Below, in pieces: positions 8,265 through 17,245 of a stretch of 62,258 nt of DNA. Position 1 is the stretch's first letter, and each line of letters opens with the position of its first letter. Source of the stretch: Pseudomonadota bacterium (GTDB lineage Bacteria; Pseudomonadota; Alphaproteobacteria; Rhizobiales; Xanthobacteraceae). The DNA lies in assembly GCA_023386885.1 (NCBI GenBank), contig JAEWIX010000076.1, positions 1 through 62,258 of the forward strand, read 5' to 3'. A model generated the notes under the pieces. The model worked only from the letters and a program-made list of their open reading frames with translations. It ran no database searches and was not told the DNA's origin. Position numbers and translations under genes: made by a program.

Positions 8265-9479
8265 TTACTTTTTCTTGACCAGCGAGCAGGCCGGGTCGGG
8301 CGGGCCGAAGGCTTCGTCGCCGGAGATTTTCGTCAGGATCTTGTAGTAATCCCAAGGATACTTCGATTCATCTGGCTTCTTCACCTGCACCAGCCAGAGA
8401 TCGTGAACCATCAAATTGTCCTCGCGAAGTTTGCCGTTGCGCGAGAAGAAATCCTCGATTGGCTTTTCGCGCATCTTCGCGGCGACTTTCAGCGGCTCAT
8501 CCGTGCCGGAATCCTTGATGGCATTGAGATAGTTGATCACCGAGGAATAGACACCGGCCTGCCACATAGTAGGCATGCGGTTCATCTTGGCGAAGTATCG
8601 CTTCGACCACTCCCGTGTCTTGTCGTCCATGTCCCAATAGAACGAGGTCGTCAGCAACAGGCCTTGCGCCGTCTGAAGGCCTAGCGCGTGGATGTCGGTG
8701 ATCAGCGCCAGCAGGCCAGCCATCTGTTGGCCACCCTTGAAGACGCCGAATTCGCCACCGGTCTTGATCGCCGTGGTGTTGTTCGGCGGGCCGCCTGCGA
8801 TACCGATGATCTTGGCCTTGGAAGCCTGCGCCTGCAGTACGAAGGAGGAGAGGTCCGGGGTTGCGAAGGGCGGCCGCACCGAGCCGATCACCTTGCCGCC
8901 GTTCTTTGTGATCACGGCCGATGCGTCCCGCTCCAGCGAATGACCGAACGCGTAGTCGTCGGTGATGAAGAACCAGGTGTCGCCACCTCGTTTGACGACC
9001 TCCTTCGCGGTGCCGACCGCGAGTGCACGCGTATCGAACACCCACTGGATCGCGTAAGGCGAGCAGAACTTGCCATGGAAGTCGGCCGAGCCGGTGGAAT
9101 GGGTGATGAACAGTTTATGGCGATCGTTGGCGACACTCTGGACCGCCAGTCCGACGGCCGAAACAGGGACATCGAGAATGAGATCGACCTGTTCGGTATC
9201 GTACCAGCGGCGGGCGATGCCGGAGCCTATATCCGGCTTGAGTTGGTGGTCGCCGATGATGACCGAAATCGGTTTGCCGAGCACCTTGCCGCCGAAATCC
9301 TCCACCGCCATCTGCGCCGCCGTGACCGAGCCTTGGCCGGTCGGTGTCGATGCTGGTCCCGACATGTCGGTCAGGACGCCGATTTTGACGATATCGTCCG
9401 AGACCTGAGCGTGACCCGCAGACGATGACAGCAAGATCGCCGCCAATGCTGCGGGGACAGATAAACTTCGCGCCTTCAT
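8265..9479 (-). CDS. LivK-type ABC substrate-binding protein
   Basis: A 404-residue periplasmic binding protein of the branched-chain amino acid/amide class (Peripla_BP_6). It has a signal peptide (about 1-24, ending SAGHAQ) followed by VKIGVLTDMSGPASTPTGQG, the classic first strand of the family. Later stretches are WFFITDDYAFGHSLERDA and IIGIAGGPPNNTTAIKTGGE. It ends the leftward hyuA-hyuB unit, 84 bases after hyuB. No LivHMGF permease or ATPase is encoded nearby, so it must use a transporter encoded elsewhere. Binding proteins of this subgroup in these bacteria often take aromatic acids or amides, which fits the ring-cleavage genes across the divergent promoter. Confidence 0.87.
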   Translation of the reverse strand: MKARSLSVPAALAAILLSSSAGHAQVSDDIVKIGVLTDMSGPASTPTGQGSVTAAQMAVEDFGGKVLGKPISVIIGDHQLKPDIGSGIARRWYDTEQVDLILDVPVSAVGLAVQSVANDRHKLFITHSTGSADFHGKFCSPYAIQWVFDTRALAVGTAKEVVKRGGDTWFFITDDYAFGHSLERDASAVITKNGGKVIGSVRPPFATPDLSSFVLQAQASKAKIIGIAGGPPNNTTAIKTGGEFGVFKGGQQMAGLLALITDIHALGLQTAQGLLLTTSFYWDMDDKTREWSKRYFAKMNRMPTMWQAGVYSSVINYLNAIKDSGTDEPLKVAAKMREKPIEDFFSRNGKLREDNLMVHDLWLVQVKKPDESKYPWDYYKILTKISGDEAFGPPDPACSLVKKK

Positions 9480-9563
9480 GACAGAAAGCCTCCCCTTGGT
9501 TGTGGCCTGTTAGCCCTTATTTTTAGTCTGAACTTTTTAGAGCGTTTTTCCCTACCTTGGCAA

Positions 9564-11144
9564 TCATTCTGCGGCGCGCGGCAATGCTGCCACGCGGCCA
9601 TAGCCACCGCCGCCGGGCGTAGCCAGCATCACCTCGTCGGTCGGCTGCATCACGATCTTCCGCGCATTGCTCACCGGTTGTCCGTTGATCAGGAAGCGGC
9701 CGGCGACGCCCGGTTCGCCTCCCTCCAGCCCTTCGGGGGCGAGGGTGGTGCGACTGGTCACGGCATTGAGCAACCACTCGTCCCTGGTGCGCATGCTGAA
9801 GCTGATGATCTGACCGTCGCCTCCGCGGCTGGCTCCGTTGCCGCCGGTGCCGCGCTGCAGTTCCTTGCGACTGAACAGGATCGGCATCGAGGCCTCGAGA
9901 ATCTCGACGGGTACGGCGGCGACACCGGTTGGGTAGCAGGTTGCGCTCGGCCCATCCTTGTTGCGTCGCGCGCCCATGCCGCCGGAGTAGTTGAACATTG
10001 CGCTGGTGAACGGCGAACCATCGAGGTTCTTCCCCTGCACCTGCATCGTCCACACGGCACCGGCACCCTCGGCCAGAACGCGGTCCGGCATCACGTGATA
10101 GAGTGCCTTGAGGATCGGCATCGGCACGTACATGCCGACGACGTGGCGGGCGTTGACCGGTGAGGGGTACTTGCAGTTCACAATGCAGCCTTCAGGCGCC
10201 TTGACGATGATCGGCGCAAGGCTGCCGAAATTGTTCGGCAGCTCCGGATTGAGGCAACTGCGGATCGCAAAAGTGCTGTAGGCGTGGGTGTAGTTCATCA
10301 CCACGTTGATGCCGTAGGGACTTGGTCCTGAACTCCCGTCGAAGTCGATGACAATCGAACCCGTTTCGGTGTCGACCGTCACGGCTGTCTTCAATGTCAC
10401 CACGTCGCCACCGGGCACGTCGAAGCTGCTTTCGCCGTTGTAAGTGCCGGGCGTCAGCTTGCGGATGGCATTGCGCGTGGCGATTTCCGAGCGGTTGATG
10501 ATTTCATCCGCCAGCGTCTCGATATTGTCGTGGCCCTGTCGGTCGAGCAGCGCAGAGAGCCTTGTGCAAGCCAGCTTGCCACTGGAAATTTGCGCGGCAA
10601 GATCTCCGAACACCTCATCCGGGGTGCGGACGTTGGCGCGAATGATCTCGTGCAATACCTTGTTGGGCTGCCCGGCCTCGTAGAGTTTCAGCAGCGGAAT
10701 CCACAGGCCTTCTTCGTGAATATCCCGCGCGCCGGCGCCGACGCCGTAGCCGCCGATGTCGGTATGATGGATCGTCGACCCGAAGAATCCGATCAGCTTG
10801 CCCTTATGAAAGGCGGGCAGCATCACGGTGATATCGAAGAAGTGTCCAGCCGACTGCCATGGATCATTGGTGATGAGAACATCGCCCGGATGCAGTGTCT
10901 CCGGCGGAAATGCCTTGACGAAATGCTTGCCGGCCGCGGCCAGCGAATTGATGTGGCCGGGCGTTCCGGTGATCGCCTGCGCCACCATGCGGCCCTGCGT
11001 ATCGAACAGTGCGTTGGCGAGATCGCCGGCTTCGCGAACGACCGGGCTGAAGGCGATGCGTTGCAACGCCTTGGCCTGCTCGCTGACGATGCTGATCAGA
11101 TTGCTCCACAGAATTTCCAGCTCGATGCCATCCATTGTTGTCAC
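9564..11144 (-). CDS. hyuB: Hydantoinase B/oxoprolinase-family subunit
   Basis: A 526-residue protein of the HyuB family (Hydantoinase_B). Family stretches include GIELEILWSNLISIVSEQA at the N-terminus, GDVLITNDPWQSAGHFFDI (about 87-105), FFGSTIHHTDIGG and a C-terminal ATPGGGGYGRVA. With HyuA it forms an ATP-dependent complex that opens cyclic amides or, in related enzymes, carboxylates ketones. The start overlaps the hyuA stop by four bases (11141-11144), so the subunits are coupled. The substrate cannot be told from sequence, because hydantoinase, 5-oxoprolinase, caprolactamase and acetone/acetophenone carboxylase share this fold. The divergent ring-cleavage operon suggests a catabolic lactam or N-heterocycle product. 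Confidence 0.88.
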   Translation of the reverse strand: MTTMDGIELEILWSNLISIVSEQAKALQRIAFSPVVREAGDLANALFDTQGRMVAQAITGTPGHINSLAAAGKHFVKAFPPETLHPGDVLITNDPWQSAGHFFDITVMLPAFHKGKLIGFFGSTIHHTDIGGYGVGAGARDIHEEGLWIPLLKLYEAGQPNKVLHEIIRANVRTPDEVFGDLAAQISSGKLACTRLSALLDRQGHDNIETLADEIINRSEIATRNAIRKLTPGTYNGESSFDVPGGDVVTLKTAVTVDTETGSIVIDFDGSSGPSPYGINVVMNYTHAYSTFAIRSCLNPELPNNFGSLAPIIVKAPEGCIVNCKYPSPVNARHVVGMYVPMPILKALYHVMPDRVLAEGAGAVWTMQVQGKNLDGSPFTSAMFNYSGGMGARRNKDGPSATCYPTGVAAVPVEILEASMPILFSRKELQRGTGGNGASRGGDGQIISFSMRTRDEWLLNAVTSRTTLAPEGLEGGEPGVAGRFLINGQPVSNARKIVMQPTDEVMLATPGGGGYGRVAALPRAAE

Positions 11145-13243
11145 CTCTTGGCGGCCATGATGCAGCCGGTGCGGTCCACGGTGGCGCGCCAGCCGGGCAG
11201 AATGACAATCGTGGTCTCACGCTCCTCGATGATGGCGGGACCGTCGACACGCTGATCGCACGCGAGATCGCAGCGTGTGTAGACCGGCGTATCGACATCG
11301 TGTCCGTTAAAGCGCGCCTTGCGATGGGTGGGAGTTTTGTTTGAGTGCGTGTTGAGGCTTGGTGTGCTGTCGCGGTGGGCCACCGGGCCGGTGGCGACAA
11401 GGCGCCATATCACCGTTTCGACATCGACCTCCGGAAGTCGGAAGCTGTAGAGGCGTTCGTAAGCAGCCTCGAAGGCATGACGCAGCCAGACTGCATCGTG
11501 GCGTTGACGCGGATCGGCGTCGAACGTCACAGAGACTTCATTCTGCTGGCCGAAGTAACGCATGTCCGCGCCGAACTCGAACTGAATATCGCTGCCTTTG
11601 CAGCCGGCGCTGGCGAGCCCGTGCCGGGCCTCATCGACCAGTCGATCAATGATCTTGTCGACCGCATTCCAGTCCAGTGACGACAGGCGCGACAGCGCGC
11701 CTTGGCCAAGATCGAGGCGCGGCGGCGTTACTAATGTGCCGAATGCCGACAGCACGCTGGCAAGCGGTGGATAGATCACCATCGGGCTTTCCAGCAGGTC
11801 GGCGACATAGCATGCGTGTACTGGACCGGCGCCGCCAAAGGCGAACAACGGCAGGCCGCGATAGTCGATGCCGCGATCGGCCGCGTGAGCGCGAGCGGCG
11901 GCCGCCATCGACTCGCCAACCACGCGATAGATGCCCGTGGCAACATCGCCGACCGACGTGCCGAGGCGATCGGCCAGCGCGCTGAGTTGTTTGACCGCGC
12001 CGTCGCGGTCGAGCCGCATTTCGCCGCCCAGGAAACCGTCGGCGCTGAGATAGCCGAGAACAAGGTCGGCGTCGGTGACGGTCGGGCTGGTGCCGCCGCG
12101 GCCATAGGCAACCGGGCCCGGCGTCGAGCCGGCGCTTTGCGGGCCGACCTTGAGCAAGCCGAGATCGCTGATCGAAGCGATACTGCCGCCACCGGCGCCG
12201 ATTTCGATCATGTCAACCGATGGAATTAGGATCGGCAGGCCGCTGCCGGTCTTGAAGCGATAGATACGATCGACCTCGAAGTGCCCGGTGACGAGCGGTT
12301 TGCTGTCTTCGATGACACAAGCCTTGGCGGTCGTGCCGCCCATGTCGAACGACAATAGCCGGTCGAGCCCGAGTACTTCGGCATAATAAGTCGCCGCCAA
12401 TGCGCCGGCTGCAGGTCCCGACTCGATCATCCGGACCGGGAAATTGCCGGCGACATCGACCCCGATTACACCGCCATTGCTCAGCATAATCAGTGGATCG
12501 TGTGCGAAGCCGCGTTTCTTCAGGCCACAGGTCAGCGCTTCAAGATAAGGGCGGGTGATCGGCGCGGTGTAGGCGTTCATCACCACAGTGGACGTGCGTG
12601 GATATTCCCGGATGAGCGGCGCCACGTCGGACGAAATCGATACATACAGATCCGGCGCCAGCTCATTCAGCAGGTCGCGCATGGCACGCTCGTTCACGGG
12701 ATTAAGGAACGAATTGAGGAACGAGACGGCAACCGAAACGACCTTCTTCGCGCGCAACTCCTCGACGACGGTTTCAGCCTGCGAGCGATCCAGCGGTTTC
12801 AAAACTTCGCCGGTGGCGGCGACACGCTCGGCAATTCCGAACGTCAGTTCGGCCGGCGTAAGCGGCGTCGGGAACTCGATCTGGGGGTCGAACATCTCAT
12901 AGCGATGTTCGTCGCGAATGGTCAGGATATCGCGGAAGCCTTCCGTCACCAGCAGCGCGGTGGTTGGGCCCTTACGTTCGATCACTGCGTTGGTGACAAC
13001 CGTGGTGGCGTGAACAACCACATCGGTCACCGCGGCTGGGGTGATATTCGCCTTCGCCAGGACGGAATCGACGGCGCGGAAGAAGCCGTCATCGAGACTT
13101 TCCGGAGTGGTCAACGTCTTGTCCACCCAGGCCTTGCCGGCCGTATTGCGCAGCACGACGTCGGTAAAGGTGCCGCCGATATCGATGGCAAGGGCGTAGC
13201 TCAAGGAGGTGGGCGTATCCGTGGGCGTCACCGCATGTTCCAT
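11141..13243 (-). CDS. hyuA: Hydantoinase A/oxoprolinase-family subunit
   Basis: A 700-residue HyuA-family ATPase subunit. The N-terminal ASKHA-type domain is seen in LAIDIGGTFTDVVLRN (about residues 18-33). The second domain contains RLLSFDMGGTTAKACVIED (about 294-312), and a C-terminal region carries the conserved GPAIIEERETT stretch. The family uses ATP to activate the amide oxygen of a cyclic substrate for HyuB. It is the first gene of the leftward unit hyuA-hyuB-binding protein and starts 167 bases from the divergent ligA. CGATA boxes lie only 10-45 bases upstream of its ATG, so it is probably controlled together with the lig operon. Confidence 0.9.
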   Translation of the reverse strand: MEHAVTPTDTPTSLSYALAIDIGGTFTDVVLRNTAGKAWVDKTLTTPESLDDGFFRAVDSVLAKANITPAAVTDVVVHATTVVTNAVIERKGPTTALLVTEGFRDILTIRDEHRYEMFDPQIEFPTPLTPAELTFGIAERVAATGEVLKPLDRSQAETVVEELRAKKVVSVAVSFLNSFLNPVNERAMRDLLNELAPDLYVSISSDVAPLIREYPRTSTVVMNAYTAPITRPYLEALTCGLKKRGFAHDPLIMLSNGGVIGVDVAGNFPVRMIESGPAAGALAATYYAEVLGLDRLLSFDMGGTTAKACVIEDSKPLVTGHFEVDRIYRFKTGSGLPILIPSVDMIEIGAGGGSIASISDLGLLKVGPQSAGSTPGPVAYGRGGTSPTVTDADLVLGYLSADGFLGGEMRLDRDGAVKQLSALADRLGTSVGDVATGIYRVVGESMAAAARAHAADRGIDYRGLPLFAFGGAGPVHACYVADLLESPMVIYPPLASVLSAFGTLVTPPRLDLGQGALSRLSSLDWNAVDKIIDRLVDEARHGLASAGCKGSDIQFEFGADMRYFGQQNEVSVTFDADPRQRHDAVWLRHAFEAAYERLYSFRLPEVDVETVIWRLVATGPVAHRDSTPSLNTHSNKTPTHRKARFNGHDVDTPVYTRCDLACDQRVDGPAIIEERETTIVILPGWRATVDRTGCIMAAKR

Positions 13244-13410
13244 TTTCTGTTTCGTATTACGATACTATATATCGATAAAGAAACGATAGTGAATGGAAAC
13301 TTTGCTGTCAAACCGGATTTTAGGTTGACGCTGCAAACCAACTTTGGATATTTGTATCGTACAAAAAGAAGTAGTCTCTTATTTCGATACATGGAGGAGG
13401 CGGTAAGGCG
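13244..13410. promoter_or_regulatory. Divergent hyuA/ligA control region with CGATA boxes
   Basis: This 167-bp AT-rich region has five CGATA or TATCG pentamers: 13260-13264, 13270-13274, 13284-13288, 13355-13359 and 13385-13389. The first two form an inverted repeat with a 5-base spacer. TCGTATTACGA (13252-13262) is a further exact palindrome. A rightward promoter candidate is TTGACG (13325-13330) with a weak TATTTG near 13349, and two boxes lie just downstream of it. A strong GGAGGAGG precedes the ligA ATG. The IclR regulator at 17852-18727 is the obvious candidate binder; this is inference. Confidence 0.6.
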
Positions 13411-13785
13411 ATGACGGCAACCTATCGAGACACTCCGATCGCTGGCACCACGGTGTTTACCGGTGCCCGCTCGCGTCAGGGCTACCGCATCAACAAGTTC
13501 GCGATGTCGCTAACCGATCCGATCAATCGCGACGCGTTCCGGGCAGATGAGCACGGCTACATGACATCCTGCGGATTGAGCGAAGCCGAGATGGACCTCG
13601 TCGCCAAGCGCGACTGGAAGGGGCTGGTCGCCGCCGGCGGCAACATCTACGTGCTGATCAAGGTCGGCGGTTCAGTTGGGCAGAATCTGTTGCAGATGGG
13701 TGCGCAGATGCGCGGCCAGAGCTTCGATGAATTCATGCAGTCTCGGCCCGCCCGGCAGGGCTCCGCCGTTGAGAGGAAGAACTGA
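13411..13785 (+). CDS. ligA: Extradiol dioxygenase small subunit (LigA family)
   Basis: A 124-residue protein matching the alpha subunit of protocatechuate 4,5-dioxygenase (LigA domain). Conserved stretches are RINKFAMSLTDPINRDAF (about 26-43), LSEAEMDLVAKRDWKGLVAAGGNIY (about 56-80) and LQMGAQMRGQSFDEF near the C-terminus. In LigAB this subunit is non-catalytic and closes over the active site of LigB. The ATG has a strong GGAGGAGG upstream, and ligB begins one base after the stop. The ring substrate need not be protocatechuate: no downstream protocatechuate 4,5-pathway genes (ligC, ligI, ligJ) are present. Confidence 0.88.
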   Translation: MTATYRDTPIAGTTVFTGARSRQGYRINKFAMSLTDPINRDAFRADEHGYMTSCGLSEAEMDLVAKRDWKGLVAAGGNIYVLIKVGGSVGQNLLQMGAQMRGQSFDEFMQSRPARQGSAVERKN

Positions 13786-13786
13786 G

Positions 13787-14623
13787 ATGGCTCGTATCGT
13801 CGGCGGCGTTGGTTGTTCGCACGCACCTTCCATCGCGCACTCTTTCGATCGCGGCTTGCAGAACGATCCGGTATGGGCTCCGCTCTACAACGGCTATGAG
13901 CCAGCCAAGGCGTGGCTCGATCAGCTCAAGCCCGATCTCATCGTGGCGGTTTACAACGATCATATGAACCGCTTCTTCTTCGACGCCTATCCGACATTTG
14001 CGCTCGGTGTGTCCGACAAGCATCCACAGGCCGACGAAGGCTGGGGGAAGCGCGACCTGCCGGATTTGCCCGGAGATGCCGAATTCTCCTGGCATCTCGC
14101 GCAAAGTCTGGTCGAGGACGAGTTCGACCCCACGATCTGTCAGGAAATGACGGTGGATCACGGCATCCTGTCGATCCTCCCTCTGTTGACGGACAATCGC
14201 TGGCCGGCGCCGCTGGTGCCGTTTGCCGCGAATGTCATTCAACACCCGTTGCCGACACCGAAACGGTTCTTTCATCTCGGGCAAGCGATCCGACGAGCAG
14301 TCGAAAGCTACCCGAAGGATCTGCGCGTGCTGGTGGTGGCGACGGGTGGCATGTCGCACCAACTTCACGGGGATCGTTTTGGTTTCATGAACCCGGATTG
14401 GGACAACGAGTTTCTCGATCTGCTTGAGCGCGATCCGCAGAAGCTCGTGAATCTCAGGCATCACGATTACATGGAGCGGGGCGGGGCGGAATCCGTCGAA
14501 ATGATCATGTGGCTGGCGATGCGCGCTGCGCTCGGGGAGAAGGTACGCCGCATTCACCGCCACTACTACGCGCCGATGCTGACCGGTTACGGTCTCATCG
14601 TCTTGGAAGGCGTCGACGCCTGA
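13787..14623 (+). CDS. ligB: Extradiol dioxygenase catalytic subunit (LigB family)
   Basis: A 278-residue class III extradiol dioxygenase catalytic subunit, standard length for LigB. Residues matching the Fe(II) site are His12 (VGCSHAPS), His59 (VYNDHMNRF) and an acidic ligand near Glu235 (GGAESVEM). The catalytic acid/base histidine is His191 (TGGMSHQLHG). It would cleave a catechol-like or dihydroxypyridine-like ring beside its hydroxyls. The ATG at 13787 is chosen because it follows the ligA stop directly and gives the canonical MARIVGGVGCSHAP start; a longer in-frame GTG option runs back inside ligA. Fold and active site are confident and the substrate is open. Confidence 0.88.
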   Translation: MARIVGGVGCSHAPSIAHSFDRGLQNDPVWAPLYNGYEPAKAWLDQLKPDLIVAVYNDHMNRFFFDAYPTFALGVSDKHPQADEGWGKRDLPDLPGDAEFSWHLAQSLVEDEFDPTICQEMTVDHGILSILPLLTDNRWPAPLVPFAANVIQHPLPTPKRFFHLGQAIRRAVESYPKDLRVLVVATGGMSHQLHGDRFGFMNPDWDNEFLDLLERDPQKLVNLRHHDYMERGGAESVEMIMWLAMRAALGEKVRRIHRHYYAPMLTGYGLIVLEGVDA

Positions 14624-14644
14624 TTTTTGGGATCGAGGGACACC

Positions 14645-16153
14645 ATGGGCATTCGTACCGGTAAGGATTACATTGAATCATTGCGCGACGGCCGCCAGAT
14701 GTGGATCGACGGCGAACTGGTCACCGACGTAACCAAGGATCGGCGGTTTGCGGCTGCGGCCTACACTATGGCCGAATTGTACGATATGCAGCACGATCCG
14801 CAGCGGATCGACGCCATGACCTACAAATCGCCGACAGACGGTCAACGCGTCGGGATGTCGTTCATCCAACCGAAAAGCGTCGACGATCTGGTGCGTCGGC
14901 GCTATATGGTGAAGACTTGGATGGATGCGACGTGCGGTATGTTCGGTCGCAGCCCCGATTTCATGAATATCACGCTCACCGGCTTCGCTTCGGCGTCCGA
15001 CGCGTTCGGGCAGAAGGACAAGAAGTACGCCGACAATATTTTCAAGTACTACGAATATTGCCGCGACAACGATATCGCGATGACCCACACGCTGATCAAT
15101 CCGCAAGTGGATCGGTCGAAGCCGGTGGAGAAGCAGGACAAGGATCTTGCCGCCAAGATCGTCAAGGAGACCGACGCGGGCATCGTCGTCAACGGCGCGC
15201 GTATGGTGGCGACGCTGTGCGCCTATTCGCACGATCTGCTGGTGATGCCGTCGACGTATCTGTCGAATGCCGAAGAAGCGAAGCCCTATGCGTTTGGTTT
15301 CGCGGTACCGGTCAATGCACCGGGCCTGCGCTTCATTTGCCGGCCTTCTGTGATCCACGAAAATCCCGGCTCTTCGATGGATTTTCCACTATCGTCGCGG
15401 CTCGACGAGACCGACGCCATGGTGATCTTCGATAACGTGTTCATTCCGTGGGAGCGTGTCTTCATCTATCGCGATGCCGACATGTGCAACGGCCTCTATA
15501 ATCGCACCGGTGCGATGCCGCAGATCATGCATCAGTTCTCGACCAAGAATCTGGCCAAGGCTGAATTCATGATGGCGGTGACGTTCGCGATGGCGCGTTC
15601 CACCAAGGTCGATGCGCATCTGCATGTCCAGGGTATGCTGGCGGAAATGATCCAGTACACCGAGTTCGTCCGTGCCTGTCTGCGCGCCAGCGAGGTGGAT
15701 GCCGCGCCGAACGCGCAAGGCTTCATGACGCCGGCGGCGATGCCGCTGTGGACCATTCGCATGATGTTTCCGAAGATGTTCATCCGCATGTGCGAGATCG
15801 TACAGATTCTCGGTGCTGGCGGGCTGGTCGCGGTGCCGTCCTTTGCCGAACTGTCGGGGCCAATGAGCAAGGATGTCGAGACCTATTTTCAGGCGGCGAA
15901 TGCCGACTCGCGCCATCGCATCAAGCTGTTTCGTCTTGCCTTCGATGCCGCGGTGTCGTCATTCTCCGGCCGGCAGCAGCTCTACGAGCGCTACTACTCG
16001 GGCGATCCGGTCCGGCTTTCGAGCACGCTCTACGAAATCTACGACAAGGATCCGCATGTCGACCGGATTGCGCAATTGCTGGACGATCTCGAAACGCGGC
16101 AGACCGGCGATAGCGCGCTTGGTTTCCGGCCGGTTCTCTCCGCGGCCGAATAG
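14645..16153 (+). CDS. HpaB-type FADH2-dependent aromatic monooxygenase
   Basis: A 502-residue oxygenase of the 4-hydroxyphenylacetate 3-monooxygenase family (HpaB/PvcC). Family features are IRTGKDYIESLRDGRQMWIDG at the N-terminus, DKDLAAKIVKETDAGIVVNGARM (about 170-192), DAMVIFDNVFIPWERVFIYRD (about 257-277) and LGAGGLVAVPS (about 390-400). It hydroxylates a phenol-like ring using FADH2 and O2, so it would produce the ortho-diol cleaved by LigAB. The reductase partner is at 17242-17841. The ATG at 14645 follows a GAGGG ribosome-binding site; an in-frame TTG at 14627 is less likely. Confidence 0.9.
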   Translation: MGIRTGKDYIESLRDGRQMWIDGELVTDVTKDRRFAAAAYTMAELYDMQHDPQRIDAMTYKSPTDGQRVGMSFIQPKSVDDLVRRRYMVKTWMDATCGMFGRSPDFMNITLTGFASASDAFGQKDKKYADNIFKYYEYCRDNDIAMTHTLINPQVDRSKPVEKQDKDLAAKIVKETDAGIVVNGARMVATLCAYSHDLLVMPSTYLSNAEEAKPYAFGFAVPVNAPGLRFICRPSVIHENPGSSMDFPLSSRLDETDAMVIFDNVFIPWERVFIYRDADMCNGLYNRTGAMPQIMHQFSTKNLAKAEFMMAVTFAMARSTKVDAHLHVQGMLAEMIQYTEFVRACLRASEVDAAPNAQGFMTPAAMPLWTIRMMFPKMFIRMCEIVQILGAGGLVAVPSFAELSGPMSKDVETYFQAANADSRHRIKLFRLAFDAAVSSFSGRQQLYERYYSGDPVRLSSTLYEIYDKDPHVDRIAQLLDDLETRQTGDSALGFRPVLSAAE

Positions 16154-16177
16154 CTCAACGCGCGGCGAGTGGCGGCG

Positions 16178-17245
16178 ATGACGGTTCATGACACCAGCGT
16201 CACCATCGGCGCGACCCGATTGAAATCGCCGCTGATCTGCGGGGCAGGCGAGCACCTGATGTATGCCGAAGGTGTGCGTCTGGCGCTCGCCGCCGGTGCG
16301 GCAGTCGTCATTCCCAAATCCGCGAATGAGAGCGGGGCCGCCAAGCGGCAGATCGACGGCACCGACTACGCGCTGCTGGACAGCAACTGGCAGCGCCTGC
16401 CGTGGAATTACGCGCCGCCGCCGGATGCCAGCCTGTTGTGCCGTTCAGGGCTGGCGCAGCAATCGTTCGACGAATGGATCGCGATGTTGCGCGAACTCGA
16501 CCGCGAGGCGGCGCGACGCGACGCTTATGTGGCGGCAAGTCTCATCCTTGCCGATCTCGATCGCTGCGTCGAGATGGCGCGTGTCATCGAGCAAGCGGGC
16601 TTGCGCATCCTTGAACTGAATATCGGTGCGCCGCATGGTGGCGAGGCCACGCGTGGCGCCATTGTGCTGGAGCGCGACAGTTCGCGTGTCCGCGATATCG
16701 TCGCCCGCGTGCGTGCGGCGGTGCGGATTCCGATCTGGGTCAAGCTCACTGGCCAGAGCGAGGATGTCGCGGGATTGGCGCTGGCTGCGAAGGAGGCCGG
16801 TGCCGATGCCGTCACGATCATGGGCCGCTTCATGGCTTTCGTCCCCGATGTCGAAACACTGTCGCCGATGCTGGGCACCAATGCAGGCTTTGGCGGAGCG
16901 TGGGCATTGCCGTTGACGTGTCGCTGGCTGGTGCAATGCCGCCGTCGACTTGGATCGGAGTTTCCATTGATCGGCACCAACGGGGCGCGCACTGGCTTGG
17001 ACATCGCGCGATTTTTGCTATCCGGTGCCACGGCGGTTCAGGTAAGTTCGGCGGTGTTCACCGGCGGTTCTGTTGTGGTGTCGCGCATGCTCGAGGAATT
17101 CAGCAACTATCTCGATCGCAAGGGTGTGACCGCACGCGCATTGATCGGGCAGGCCGCCGATCGGTTGCAAACCTATCAGGATCAACCAAGCCGTCCCGGT
17201 TATTGGACGGAGTTCGTTCCGAAGGAGGCGTTGCCGCCGTCATGA
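16178..17245 (+). CDS. Dihydroorotate-dehydrogenase-like FMN TIM-barrel protein
   Basis: A 355-residue protein with the class 1 DHODH/PreA barrel pattern: RLKSPLICGAGE at strand 1, LRILELNIGAPHGGE (about 145-159), RIPIWVKLTGQSED (about 183-196), AGADAVTIMG and LIGTNGARTGLDIARFLLSGATAVQV for the phosphate-binding end. Where pyrimidine enzymes have an NxSCP-type motif, this protein reads NIGAPHGGE and the Cys is gone. It may therefore not be a pyrimidine oxidoreductase. Position between a monooxygenase and its reductase suggests ring reduction or dehydrogenation of a pathway intermediate. The ATG at 16178 is preferred to an in-frame GTG at 16169. The stop overlaps the next start by four bases. 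Confidence 0.75.
   Translation: MTVHDTSVTIGATRLKSPLICGAGEHLMYAEGVRLALAAGAAVVIPKSANESGAAKRQIDGTDYALLDSNWQRLPWNYAPPPDASLLCRSGLAQQSFDEWIAMLRELDREAARRDAYVAASLILADLDRCVEMARVIEQAGLRILELNIGAPHGGEATRGAIVLERDSSRVRDIVARVRAAVRIPIWVKLTGQSEDVAGLALAAKEAGADAVTIMGRFMAFVPDVETLSPMLGTNAGFGGAWALPLTCRWLVQCRRRLGSEFPLIGTNGARTGLDIARFLLSGATAVQVSSAVFTGGSVVVSRMLEEFSNYLDRKGVTARALIGQAADRLQTYQDQPSRPGYWTEFVPKEALPPS

Noticed and set aside
9564..13243. Naming hyuAB as 5-oxoprolinase or acetone carboxylase
   Set aside because: The family fold does not separate these activities and no third subunit of the carboxylase type is present, so only the family is claimed.
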